Assembly (NCBI RefSeq): GCF_900115245.1
Contig: NZ_FOVT01000010.1
Span: 124,001-188,000, forward strand
From: Mesorhizobium sp. NFR06
Lineage (GTDB): Bacteria > Pseudomonadota > Alphaproteobacteria > Rhizobiales > Rhizobiaceae
Direction: 5' to 3'
Length of the DNA stretch: 64,000 nucleotides
Shown here one piece after another: positions 7,556 through 16,775 of this stretch. How positions within the stretch are numbered: position 1 is the stretch's first letter; each line of letters opens with the position of its first letter. A program made the translations under genes and the position numbers. The notes under the pieces were generated by a model. It did no database searches and had not been told where the DNA came from. It saw only the letters and a list, made by a program, of their open reading frames with translations.

Positions 7556-10500
7556 ATGAGCGGCACATCCAACTTCGCGTTTCTGGCAACTCACGACCAG
7601 CGCCTTGCAACGCTCGGCGCGTTCGCGGAACGCTACTTCCGAGACGACCCCTCGACCGCGATCTTCAAGTTACGGCAGTTCGCGGAGCTGATGTCCAAGT
7701 TGATTGCCGCAAGCCATGCGGCCTATCGCGACGAGCGCGAGACCTTCAACGATCTGCTTCGGCGGCTCTCCTACGAGCGCATCATCCCGAGGGAAGTCGC
7801 CGATCTCTTCCACGCGCTGAAGAACGTCGGGAACGATGCGGCCCACGAGATCAAGGGCTCGTACGGCCTTGCGCTGACCGCATTGAAGAATGCCCGGTCG
7901 CTTGGTGTCTGGTTCCACCGTACCTATGGCAGGCAGCCTGGCTTCAACCCCGGTCCCTTCGTCCCTCCGGCCGAGCCCGTCGACGCCACTGCACCACTGC
8001 GCGAAGAGATCGAGGCGCTGCGCCGCAAGATCGCCGAGAGTGAGGAGGCAACCACCATCGCCCGCCGCGACGCCGAGGAGCAAATCCGCGTCCGCGAGAC
8101 GGTCGAGGAACAGTTCAAGCGCGAGGCAGAGGAACGGATCGTATGGGAGCAGCTTGCCCGCGAGAGCGAGGCTGAGAAGACGGCAATCGTAGCCCAGCTT
8201 GCCAGCCTCCAGGCGGGGCTGGCGGTCCCGTCTCACGGGTTCAGCGAGGCTTCCACTCCCTTTCTTGGGTTCGAGCCGGCGGAGACCGAAGCCGATAAAG
8301 CAGCACTCGCCGCCAAGCTCGCCAACATTCAAGCCGAGGCCGCCTCCGCGCCACGCTCCGAAGTTGCCGAACTGGTCGAACGCGGCGAGGAAGCCGCAGC
8401 GAAGATCGAACTTGACGAGAGCCAGACCCGCGCCCTCATTGACCAACAACTTCGTGATCGTGGCTGGGAAGCCGACACAAAGGCCTTGCGGCATAGTGCC
8501 GGTGTCCGCCCTGCCAAGGGCCGCAACATGGCGATTGCCGAGTGGCCGACCGCCAGTGGCCCGGCTGACTACGCTCTGTTCGTCGGCACGACCCTTGTCG
8601 GTGTGGTGGAGGCCAAGCGCCAACGAAAGAATGTGTCCGCATCCATCGACCAAGCTGAACGCTACTCGGTCGGGATCAGCAACAGCGGCGACTTCGTCAT
8701 GGCGGGCGGGCCATGGGGCGAGCATCGCGTGCCCTTCGTCTTCGCCGCGAACGGGCGCTCGTATCTGAAGCAGATCGAAACCGCGAGCGGCATCTGGTTC
8801 CGCGACACGCGGCGTAGCGCCAATCACCGTCGCGCGCTTGTGGATTGGCTGACACCGGAGGGATTGGCTGGGCTTCTGGAGGTCGATCAGGACGCCGCCA
8901 CCGCCGCCTTGAAGACCGAGCCGTTCGAGTTCGGCTTCCCACTCCGGCCCTATCAGGAAGGGGCCATTCGGGCCGTAGAGACTGCCTTGGCAGCCGAGCA
9001 ACGCTCGATGCTGGTGGCGATGGCGACTGGCACCGGCAAAACCAAGCTCGCCATTGCCCTGCTCTACCGGCTACTGTCGGCCAAGCGGTTTCGTCGCATC
9101 TGCTTTGTCGTCGACCGCAGCGCGCTCGGGCACCAGACCCAGGGTGAGTTCTCCACCACCAAGGTCGTCTCCGGTAAGACATTCGCCGAAATCTTCGGCC
9201 TGAAGGGATTGGACGACGTTGTGCCGGAGGTCGAAACTAAGGTCCACATCTGCACCATTCAGGGGCTGGTCAAGCGGGTGCTGTTCGCCGAAACCTCGGA
9301 AGCCCCGCCCGTCGATCAGTACGACCTGATGGTCATCGACGAGTGCCATCGCGGTTATCTTCTCGACCGGGAGATGTCGGACGCGGAACTCAGCTTCCGT
9401 GGCCAGGACGACTACATCTCGAAGTACCGGCGCGTGCTGGAGTACTTCGATGCGGTTAAGATTGGGCTGACCGCCACGCCTGCGCTGCATACCACCGACA
9501 TCTTCGGCGATCCAATCTTCCGATACTCCTACCGCGAGGCAGTCATCGACGGTCACCTGATCGACCATGAACCGCCTGTCCGCATCGAGACAGCCCTGGC
9601 GCGGGCCGGGATCAAGTTCGAGAAAGACGAGCAACTCGACCTCTTGAACACGCAGACCGGCGAGATCGACCTTGCCCACGCTCCCGACGAAATCCGCTTT
9701 GAGGTAGACCAGTTCAACAAGCAGGTCATCACGCCGGAGTTCAACCGCGTGGTTGCCGAGGAACTGGCGAGGCACATCGACCCGGCACTTCCCGGCAAGA
9801 CGCTGATCTTCGCCGCCACCGACGCCCATGCCGACATAGTGGTGAGCGCGATCAAGAAGGCGTTCGCCGAAGCCTATGGCGAGATCGACGACGCGGCTGT
9901 GAAGAAGATCACCGGCAGCGTGGACAAGGTGCAGAACCTGATCCGCTCGTTCCGCAACGATGCCAATCCGCAGATCGTGGTGACCGTCGACCTCCTCACC
10001 ACCGGTATCGACGTGCCGAAGATCACCAATCTCGTCTTCCTGCGCCGGGTCAACAGCCGCATCCTCTACGAGCAGATGATCGGGCGAGCGACACGCCAAT
10101 GCCCCGAGATCGGCAAGGATGTGTTCCGCATCTTCGATGCCGTCGACCTCTATCCGCATCTTCAGGACCTCACCGACATGAAGCCGGTCGTGGTCAATCC
10201 CTCGATCACTTTCGAGCAGCTCGTGGGCGAACTGGTCGACGCGACCGAAGACGCCCATCGCAACACGATCCGCGAGCAGCTTGCCGTGAAGCTGCGCCGT
10301 CGCCTGAAGAACTTGCCTGAGGACGCCCGAGAGCGGTTTGAGGCGGTTGCGGGCGAGACGCCGGAGGCAATGCTGCGGCGCCTATTGGCCGACGATGCTG
10401 CGGCCTTAGCGGCATGGCTGAAGGATCGTTCCGCCGTTGGCCCGATCCTGGATTGGCAGAGTGATGGCGATACCCCGCGCTTCGTCCCGATCTCGCATCA

Positions 10501-11053
10501 TGCCGATGAGGTTGTGGCCGTCACCCGTGGCTATGGTGGGGCGACGAAGCCGCAAGATTTCCTCGACGGGTTCTCCGCCTTTGTTCGTGGCAACGTCAAC
10601 ACCATCGCCGCGCTGAAGCTGGTCGTAACGCGCCCCCGCGATCTGACCCGCGCCGACTTGAAGGAGCTTCGTCTCGCACTCGACCGCAATGGCTATTCCG
10701 AAGCCAATCTGCGCCGGGCATGGGCGGACGCGACAAACGAGGAGATTGCCGCTTCTATCATCGGCTTCGTTCGTCAAGCCGCAATAGGCGACCCGCTGAA
10801 GCCCTATGCCGACCGGGTGCGAGCCGCCATGCGGACCATCATGGCGAACCACCAATGGGAGGAGCCGCAGAAGCGGTGGCTGAAGCGCATCGGCGAACAG
10901 ATCGAGAAAGAGGTGATCGTCGACCGCGAAGCCATCGACAAAGAGCCCTTTATCGCCGATGGAGGGTTCAACCGGCTCAACAAGGTGTTCGGGGGCGGGC
11001 TCGAAACCCTGCTCGCCGAGATCAACGAAGAGATGTGGAAGAAGACCGCCTGA
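7556..11053 (+). CDS. hsdR: Type I restriction enzyme, R subunit (HsdR)
   Basis: A 1165-aa motor/nuclease subunit. Residues about 1-125 look like a DUF4145-type N-terminal domain, followed by a long charged coiled coil (about 150-290). The PD-(D/E)XK nuclease shows D338 (ADYALF) and E352-x-K354 (VVEAKR). The SF2 helicase has ATGTGKT (490-496), DECHR, TATPALHT and the late motif QMIGRATRQC. The C-terminus resembles the EcoEI_R_C region. ATG 7556 follows GGGGAG. The stop overlaps hsdM's ATG (ATGA), so hsdR-hsdM-hsdS is one operon. It cuts unmodified DNA after ATP-driven translocation. Confidence 0.95.
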   Translation: MSGTSNFAFLATHDQRLATLGAFAERYFRDDPSTAIFKLRQFAELMSKLIAASHAAYRDERETFNDLLRRLSYERIIPREVADLFHALKNVGNDAAHEIKGSYGLALTALKNARSLGVWFHRTYGRQPGFNPGPFVPPAEPVDATAPLREEIEALRRKIAESEEATTIARRDAEEQIRVRETVEEQFKREAEERIVWEQLARESEAEKTAIVAQLASLQAGLAVPSHGFSEASTPFLGFEPAETEADKAALAAKLANIQAEAASAPRSEVAELVERGEEAAAKIELDESQTRALIDQQLRDRGWEADTKALRHSAGVRPAKGRNMAIAEWPTASGPADYALFVGTTLVGVVEAKRQRKNVSASIDQAERYSVGISNSGDFVMAGGPWGEHRVPFVFAANGRSYLKQIETASGIWFRDTRRSANHRRALVDWLTPEGLAGLLEVDQDAATAALKTEPFEFGFPLRPYQEGAIRAVETALAAEQRSMLVAMATGTGKTKLAIALLYRLLSAKRFRRICFVVDRSALGHQTQGEFSTTKVVSGKTFAEIFGLKGLDDVVPEVETKVHICTIQGLVKRVLFAETSEAPPVDQYDLMVIDECHRGYLLDREMSDAELSFRGQDDYISKYRRVLEYFDAVKIGLTATPALHTTDIFGDPIFRYSYREAVIDGHLIDHEPPVRIETALARAGIKFEKDEQLDLLNTQTGEIDLAHAPDEIRFEVDQFNKQVITPEFNRVVAEELARHIDPALPGKTLIFAATDAHADIVVSAIKKAFAEAYGEIDDAAVKKITGSVDKVQNLIRSFRNDANPQIVVTVDLLTTGIDVPKITNLVFLRRVNSRILYEQMIGRATRQCPEIGKDVFRIFDAVDLYPHLQDLTDMKPVVVNPSITFEQLVGELVDATEDAHRNTIREQLAVKLRRRLKNLPEDARERFEAVAGETPEAMLRRLLADDAAALAAWLKDRSAVGPILDWQSDGDTPRFVPISHHADEVVAVTRGYGGATKPQDFLDGFSAFVRGNVNTIAALKLVVTRPRDLTRADLKELRLALDRNGYSEANLRRAWADATNEEIAASIIGFVRQAAIGDPLKPYADRVRAAMRTIMANHQWEEPQKRWLKRIGEQIEKEVIVDREAIDKEPFIADGGFNRLNKVFGGGLETLLAEINEEMWKKTA

Positions 11054-12519
11054 TGACCAGCACCACCGACATCGTGGCCAAACTCTGGGGCCTCTGCAAC
11101 GTCCTGCGTGACGACGGCGTCACCTACAACGAGTATGTGACCGAGCTGACCTACCTGTTGTTCCTGAAGATGCTGGAGGAGACTGGACGGGAGAACCGGC
11201 TGCCGGACAACTACCGCTGGGGACTGCTCGCCAAGCGCGAGGGCATGGAGCAGCTCGACTACTACAAGGCAATGCTCCTCGACCTCGGCAAGGCCAAGGA
11301 TGGGCTTGTCCGCTCAATCTTCACCGACGCGCAGACACGCCTCCGCAAGCCGACCAATCTCAAGGCGCTGACCTCCAACATCGACCAGTTGGACTGGTTC
11401 TCAGCCCGAGAGGAGGGTCTGGGCAATCTCTATGAAGGGCTGCTGGAGAAGAACGCCTCCGACAAGAAATCCGGTGCCGGGCAGTACTTCACGCCACGTC
11501 CGCTGATCGACGCCATCGTGCGTCTCATGCAGCCTCGGCCAGGCGAGACAGTGCAGGACCCGGCGGCGGGCACGGCCGGCTTCCTCGTCGCTGCCGACCG
11601 TTACATCAAGGATCACACCGACGACCTCTACAAGCTGCCGGAGGGGCAAGCCTTCTTCCAGCGACACAACGCCTTTGTCGGGGCCGAGCTTGTGCCCGAC
11701 ACGCACCGGCTTTGCATGATGAACCTGCTGCTGCACGGCATCGAAGGAGGCGTGGAGAACATCGACACGCTGTCGCCGGACGGAGAGGCGCTGCCGAAGG
11801 CAGACCTCATCCTCACCAATCCGCCCTTCGGCACCAAGAAGGGTGGCGGTCGCCCGACGCGCTCTGACTTCTCGGTCACGGCGGACACATCGAACAAGCA
11901 GCTTGCCTTCGTCGAACACATCGTCCGCGCCCTCAAGTCCGGCGGTCGTGCTGCAGTGGTGGTGCCGGACAACGTGCTGTTCGAGGACAATACAGGCCGG
12001 CGGCTGCGCACGTGGCTGATGGACCTCTGCAACTTGCACACGATCCTGCGACTGCCGACCGGCATCTTCTATGCGCAGGGCGTGAAGACCAACGTGCTGT
12101 TCTTCCAGCGCGGCAAGACCGACAAGGGCAACACGAGCGCGGTATGGGTCTATGACATGCGGGCCAACATGCCCGCCTTCGGCAAGACCAGTCCATTGAC
12201 TGTCGCCGACTTCGCCGACTTCGAGACCGCCTACGGCTCTGATCCAAATGGCAAGGCCGAGCGGAAGGATCAGGGGGAGGAAGGCCGGTGGCGCAGCTTC
12301 AAACGCGAGGCAATTACAGCCCGCAACGACAATCTCGACATTGCGTGGCTGCGCGACACCGAGACCGAGGCCGAGGAGGCGCTAACCGAGCCTGAAGACA
12401 TCGCCGCCGCCATCATTGGCCACCTCCAGGCCGCGCTGCGAGAGATCGAGGCGCTCTCGGAGGAGATCGAGCCCGATAGCGTCGAGGAAGCTGCTGCTGT
12501 GGCGGAGGCAGCAGAATGA
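11053..12519 (+). CDS. hsdM: Type I restriction-modification, DNA methyltransferase subunit (HsdM)
   Basis: A 488-aa N6-adenine methyltransferase subunit. An N-terminal HsdM helical domain (TDIVAKLWGLCNVLRDDGV) is followed by the SAM-binding region with VQDPAAGTAGFLVAA (motif I) and the catalytic LTNPPFGTK (NPPF, motif IV). The C-terminal acidic helix is typical for docking HsdS. It overlaps hsdR and hsdS by 4 nt each, so the stoichiometric complex is made from one transcript. It methylates adenines in the bipartite target set by HsdS. Confidence 0.95.
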   Translation: MTSTTDIVAKLWGLCNVLRDDGVTYNEYVTELTYLLFLKMLEETGRENRLPDNYRWGLLAKREGMEQLDYYKAMLLDLGKAKDGLVRSIFTDAQTRLRKPTNLKALTSNIDQLDWFSAREEGLGNLYEGLLEKNASDKKSGAGQYFTPRPLIDAIVRLMQPRPGETVQDPAAGTAGFLVAADRYIKDHTDDLYKLPEGQAFFQRHNAFVGAELVPDTHRLCMMNLLLHGIEGGVENIDTLSPDGEALPKADLILTNPPFGTKKGGGRPTRSDFSVTADTSNKQLAFVEHIVRALKSGGRAAVVVPDNVLFEDNTGRRLRTWLMDLCNLHTILRLPTGIFYAQGVKTNVLFFQRGKTDKGNTSAVWVYDMRANMPAFGKTSPLTVADFADFETAYGSDPNGKAERKDQGEEGRWRSFKREAITARNDNLDIAWLRDTETEAEEALTEPEDIAAAIIGHLQAALREIEALSEEIEPDSVEEAAAVAEAAE

Positions 12520-13937
12520 GTGAGATGCGATGGGAAGTACCATCGACTTGGGCATGGGCCTCTATCGGTGAATTAGCCGAGGTTGTAGGTGGCGGTACGC
12601 CCTCGACCGGCGACGACAGCAACTTCGCTCAGCATGGCATTCCGTGGCTCACGCCCGCTGATCTCACAGGCTATCAAGATGTTTACATCTCCCGTGGCCG
12701 TCGTGATCTTAGCGAGAGGGGTTATCGGGTCAGTGCAGCCCGCATCATGCCGGCAGGGACGGTGTTGTTCTCATCGCGAGCGCCCATCGGGTATTGCGCC
12801 ATTGCGGATGGAGAAATCAGCACAAACCAAGGGTTCAAGAGCTTCGTTCTAAAGAGCGGGCTAAGTCCAGAGTACCTGCGGCACTACCTACTGGGTTCGG
12901 TGGACTACGCTGAGAGCAAGGCGAGCGGGACAACCTTCAAAGAGTTGTCGGGGAGCCGTGCCGCCGAACTTGCGGTCCCGGTTGCACCGATCCCCGAGCA
13001 AAGGCGGATCGTGGCGAAGATCGACAACCTGACCGGCAAATCCAGACGCGCCCGCGATCACCTCGACCACATCCCCCGCCTCGTCGAGAAGTACAAGCAG
13101 GCCGTGCTGGCGTCGGCGTTCCGAGGGGAATTGACGCGGGGATGGAGTGAGGAAGGCCGAATTGCATACGACGATCGCGGCATAGATGGGCGCCTTACGA
13201 ACCTGAGCGTCCTCCCAATAGGATGGTCGTGGACCTCAATGGGTGCCGTCGCTGCGATTAGTGGCGGTCTGACCAAGAACGCTTCCCGCAACTCTCTACC
13301 GCTTCGCGTCCCGTATCTCCGCGTAGCCAACGTCTACGCCAATGAACTGCGGCTGGCTGAAGTGACTGAGATAGGTTGTACTAAGGCCGAATATCAGCGA
13401 ACGCTGCTACAGCCAGGAGACCTCTTGATCGTAGAGGGCAATGGCAGCCTCGACCAAATCGGTCGTGTCGCCCTTTGGACGGGCGAGCGGCCGGGATGCG
13501 CGCACCAGAACCATCTGATCCGAGCTCGCATGGGAGCCGACGTCATGCCCCCATACGCGCTCTTCTGGCTGCTTTCGCCGCAGGGGCGCAACTCTATCGA
13601 GACAGTGGCGTCGTCGAGTTCGGGCTTGCATACCTTGAGCATCTCCAAGGTCGGCGGCCTGCCAATTCCGATTTGCTCCAAGGAGCAACAGGAAGAAATC
13701 GTCCGCCGCATCGACGTCGCTTTCAAATGGATAGACCGCCTTGCAACTCAAGTGACCAGCGCGCGCGGGCTGATCGACCACCTCGACCGATCCGTCCTCG
13801 CCAAGGCCTTCCGGGGAGAACTCGTGCCACAAGATCCCGCCGACGAACCCGCCGACGTGCTGCTGGATCGGATCAGGGCAGGACGCCACTTGCGGCTCTC
13901 CCTTAAAAAGTCCAGCGGCAGGATTTTGACTTCATGA
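12516..13937 (+). CDS. hsdS: Type I restriction-modification, specificity subunit (HsdS)
   Basis: A 473-aa specificity subunit with two target recognition domains (about residues 5-190 and 225-430). Each ends in the conserved spacer helix: KYKQAVLASAFRGEL after the first, and DRSVLAKAFRGELVPQDP after the second. The N-terminus (EVPSTWAWASIGELAEVVGGGTPSTG) is typical of HsdS. The repeats define the two half-sites of the recognition sequence, which cannot be predicted here. Both domains look intact. The last codons overlap the convergent zinc-finger gene by 6 nt. Confidence 0.94.
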   Translation: MSEMRWEVPSTWAWASIGELAEVVGGGTPSTGDDSNFAQHGIPWLTPADLTGYQDVYISRGRRDLSERGYRVSAARIMPAGTVLFSSRAPIGYCAIADGEISTNQGFKSFVLKSGLSPEYLRHYLLGSVDYAESKASGTTFKELSGSRAAELAVPVAPIPEQRRIVAKIDNLTGKSRRARDHLDHIPRLVEKYKQAVLASAFRGELTRGWSEEGRIAYDDRGIDGRLTNLSVLPIGWSWTSMGAVAAISGGLTKNASRNSLPLRVPYLRVANVYANELRLAEVTEIGCTKAEYQRTLLQPGDLLIVEGNGSLDQIGRVALWTGERPGCAHQNHLIRARMGADVMPPYALFWLLSPQGRNSIETVASSSSGLHTLSISKVGGLPIPICSKEQQEEIVRRIDVAFKWIDRLATQVTSARGLIDHLDRSVLAKAFRGELVPQDPADEPADVLLDRIRAGRHLRLSLKKSSGRILTS

Positions 13938-14642
13938 TTTAGCCCGGGCTCGATTGAACAGGCCCGAGCCCCGATGCTCGACCAGAAGCTCGCAGGCCGT
14001 CTCCAGCGCCTCGCCCATGTGCCTCAGGACCCTTCCACGCGGCCTTGGGTAGACGTGCATCTCGGTGGCGGTCGGACCCTCGCTCCACCGCTTGTGCGTT
14101 CCTGACGCCATCCGATGCACGAGCTTGGCGGCCTGCACCTGCTTGAACTCGGCCTTCCGCTCAGCCTGTGGATCGTCGCTGATGATCATCTCAACGGCCA
14201 GCCAAGCGGCGACCACACGGCGAGGGTCGACGCCGGCCTTCCGTAGCCTCGCCCAAGCGGCCTTTGCGCGTTCCTGTGGTGACAGCCCACGCAGCCGGAA
14301 AGCCTCCACGTGAGGCCCTGCGGTTCGCAGAAGCGTGGCCACTCGGTCGACCGCATTAGCCACGTGCTTGTCAGTCTGGTTCGCCTCAAGCCATGCCAAC
14401 GCGGCAGCCCGGTAGGGGTTGATCTCTCGTGCGCCGTAGGAGCGTTTGTAAGGGCTGCCGTGGCGGGCGTAGTGGTCAGCATGGGGACGGCAGAACCGTG
14501 TGTCCAAGCCGTCTCCTGTGCCAGCACGAGCGGGTCTGCTGCAGCCGACCACTCGGCAGCGTGTGAACATCGAACTGGGTTCTGCCGCCCGGCTTTTGAC
14601 CTCAGCTTTGCGTTCTCGTCTGCGGATCAGCTTCTCGGTCAA
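13932..14642 (-). CDS. Zinc-finger-containing hypothetical protein
   Basis: A 236-aa protein of unknown function. An N-terminal basic segment leads to a likely zinc site, CRVVGC, then FCRPHADHYARHGSPYKR (residues about 29-68), recalling zinc knuckles in phage and mobile-element DNA-binding proteins. The rest is helical and rich in Ala and Arg. The open frame starts with TTG 14642 after an AGGGGGA site; ATG 14570 (MFTRCR) is an alternative. It is the last gene of a minus-strand group (recombinase, HNH, polymerase-like, this gene), so it may work with them. Confidence 0.65.
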   Translation of the reverse strand: MTEKLIRRRERKAEVKSRAAEPSSMFTRCRVVGCSRPARAGTGDGLDTRFCRPHADHYARHGSPYKRSYGAREINPYRAAALAWLEANQTDKHVANAVDRVATLLRTAGPHVEAFRLRGLSPQERAKAAWARLRKAGVDPRRVVAAWLAVEMIISDDPQAERKAEFKQVQAAKLVHRMASGTHKRWSEGPTATEMHVYPRPRGRVLRHMGEALETACELLVEHRGSGLFNRARAKS

Positions 14643-14723
14643 TCTCGGGTCCCCCTAAGGGGAGCGCGGGGTGAACACCTATGGGCCACTGAAGGTCCAA
14701 CTGATGCAGAAGTGAGGAGGAAC

Positions 14724-14792
14724 ATGGACAGGATAGACATCTCAATAGTGACAGAAGAGAGGGGAACGACGTACCGAATAGCCCAAGGATGA
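14724..14792 (+). CDS. Possible 22-aa peptide with a strong ribosome binding site
   Basis: A tiny frame (MDRIDISIVTEERGTTYRIA...) preceded by GAGGAGGAAC directly before ATG 14724. It lies on the plus strand between two minus-strand genes. The Shine-Dalgarno match is better than that of most genes here, but a 22-codon frame is too short to judge coding potential. It could be chance or a leader peptide. Confidence 0.2.
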   Translation: MDRIDISIVTEERGTTYRIAQG

Positions 14793-14802
14793 AGGTCATC
14801 GG

Positions 14803-16119
14803 TCATGTGGTCTCGACCTCTGACTGGGTGACAGTTCCTTCGACACCCGCCACCCGTCGGAAGACTGAGAGCATCACTTCCTTCGCCGTCGCAGCAGCGG
14901 ACGCGGGAACCATCAGAGCGTCGTGGATCGGCAATGCCGTAATCCCTCTCGCCTTCATGATGAGCAATACGCCCACCATGATCTGACTTTCGATGAACTG
15001 GACATCGTGCCCAAGGCCGCGATGGAAGCGATCCCTGATCAGCTCGTGCTTCTGCTCGATGGCTGCGACCACCTCGGCGATCTTGTCACTCCGGCGAAAC
15101 AGCTTGCGCGTGTCCTGGGGGAACCGTTCAAGAGGCTTCTCGGCGAAGATCATCGCGCTCATGACCCGCTTGATCCCCTCGCGCTGCTGCACATAGCCCC
15201 ACAGGTGGTAGAGGTCGTCTGAGGGTGGCTGCTGCCCCGCCATCCCGTACAGGATGCGAGCGCCAGCCTGACCGTAATCGAGCTCGACCGCCTCCTCGCC
15301 GCTGATGCGCAAGCCGACCCGCCTCTCGTCCTTGCGAAGCTGCTGCCAGAAGCCACCGAACAGCCTCCCGCCGCTGTCGAACCGACCTTGGGTGAACACC
15401 CGCCGCAGTCTTCGGTCCCGCAGGGCAATCGGTGTGTGTGGCCAAGCGATGCCTCTCCAGTCGAATTGGAGGTCCGCCTCTTGGAGCCATTGGTTGATGT
15501 CGGACATCTCCGCCCGGAAACGGTCGGTCATACCATCATCCTGATAGTCGAGACGCCCGCCATCATCCCAGAAGTCGTCGCGGTCCTTTGACCTCTTCAG
15601 AACGATGGTCTCGCCGGTCTGGTGTGTATCCAGATCGTCGAGGGCAACCCCATGCTCGGCGATGCGATCAAGCAGTCGCTGTCCCGGACGGATGACAGTG
15701 GATCGCGATGCGCCCTGAATGTCGGGGGCGATGTCTTGCTCGACGTATGCCATCTCAGGCTTCGACAAGAGGTCGAGGGTGGCCGGAAACACTTTGCTGT
15801 ACACTGTAGGCCGATAGCGGCTCTTCGCCCCCAGAACACGGTTGGAGCGGGTGACGAAGATGCCTGACCCACCGACGAGTTGACCGTGGATGAGGTCCGA
15901 CAGTATGGCTTCGACGGTTTGCTCGAAGGTCTCTTGATCTCTGGGGCGCCTCTTGTTGCGCCTGAGACCGAAGCGGTCCTCATAGCTCGCGAGAAGTCCG
16001 ACGGCCTCCCTGACGATGCCCTTGGTGGTCTCCGAGGCGGCGAAGCGGTATGGATTGAACGGACGATCACGTTCGCCTTCTTCGTCTTCCGATACGCCGA
16101 CTGAAATAAGCTGATCCAT
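14803..16119 (-). CDS. Minimal family A-like nucleic acid polymerase (candidate)
   Basis: A 438-aa protein not given a function by any obvious annotation. The C-terminal half carries three motifs in the right order and spacing for the family A DNA polymerase / single-subunit RNA polymerase palm. Motif A is VELDYGQAGARILYG (D281). Motif B is REGIKRVMSAMIF (R313, K317, F325; R-x3-K then an aromatic at +8 as in the O-helix). Motif C is LPIHDALMVP (H399-D400). The preceding GGRLFGGFWQQL block is also characteristic. No 3'-5' or 5'-3' exonuclease domain is present. ATG 16119 has an AGGA site. It lies 101 nt after the HNH gene. Confidence 0.6.
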   Translation of the reverse strand: MDQLISVGVSEDEEGERDRPFNPYRFAASETTKGIVREAVGLLASYEDRFGLRRNKRRPRDQETFEQTVEAILSDLIHGQLVGGSGIFVTRSNRVLGAKSRYRPTVYSKVFPATLDLLSKPEMAYVEQDIAPDIQGASRSTVIRPGQRLLDRIAEHGVALDDLDTHQTGETIVLKRSKDRDDFWDDGGRLDYQDDGMTDRFRAEMSDINQWLQEADLQFDWRGIAWPHTPIALRDRRLRRVFTQGRFDSGGRLFGGFWQQLRKDERRVGLRISGEEAVELDYGQAGARILYGMAGQQPPSDDLYHLWGYVQQREGIKRVMSAMIFAEKPLERFPQDTRKLFRRSDKIAEVVAAIEQKHELIRDRFHRGLGHDVQFIESQIMVGVLLIMKARGITALPIHDALMVPASAAATAKEVMLSVFRRVAGVEGTVTQSEVETT

Positions 16120-16220
16120 TCACGTCCTGACACGACAAACTGGCCACCCCGCACTGACGGGGAGGCAGGCGTGTATCAGGAGCAACGCCCACGCTCAAAC
16201 AACAAATGATGTCCACCCAG

Positions 16221-16775
16221 TCATTCTGCTTGGCGTGTCGAAACGCGGCTTCGGATGATAGCGGCAAGGTCGTCAGCCTCCTTCAACAGCTTGAACACCT
16301 CGGAGCGGATTTCGAGAAATCGACTTAGCTCGGCGTGCGTGCGGTGCCTCATGTCGTCAGAGGTAAGTGGCGCGGCGTCTGCCATGCTGAGGAACCTCTC
16401 GAAGTTCGCCACCCGTTCATTCTCATCAGGCGGCGCCAGCAATCGGAGCCAGTCGCGCCAAGGCTTCTGCCCCTTCCTCTCGTTGCAGGTGCGGCAAGAT
16501 GGGACGAGGTTCCTTATCCGGTGCCCGTGCCCCGAGAACTCACCAGCGATCACACGGTTGAACACATGATCCCATGTTTGGGCCGTGTGACCGCAGTAGG
16601 CGCAGACCAAGTCGCCATCAGGGTCCTGACCGAGGTCGCGAAGGGCGGCTGCAACCGCTTCTCGCGAGAACTCATCATACGGCGCCAAGGCGGAAGCGAA
16701 GGCATTGGAGAACGTACTCTTCCGCCGCATGATGCTCTGGTGTCGGAGGTACTTCTTGACGCTGTCGAGCTTCAT
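16221..16775 (-). CDS. HNH endonuclease family protein
   Basis: A 184-aa protein with an HNH/McrA-type nuclease core: CAYC (C58, C61), TWDHVFNR (D69, H70), GHRIRNLVPSC (N89, C94) and CRTCNERKG (C94, C97, N98). The four cysteines hold the structural zinc, and H70 would be the catalytic histidine. The C-terminal half is helical. Its ATG overlaps the stop of the upstream serine recombinase (ATGA), so the two proteins are made together. It may act in mobile-element DNA processing or defence. Confidence 0.85.
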   Translation of the reverse strand: MKLDSVKKYLRHQSIMRRKSTFSNAFASALAPYDEFSREAVAAALRDLGQDPDGDLVCAYCGHTAQTWDHVFNRVIAGEFSGHGHRIRNLVPSCRTCNERKGQKPWRDWLRLLAPPDENERVANFERFLSMADAAPLTSDDMRHRTHAELSRFLEIRSEVFKLLKEADDLAAIIRSRVSTRQAE

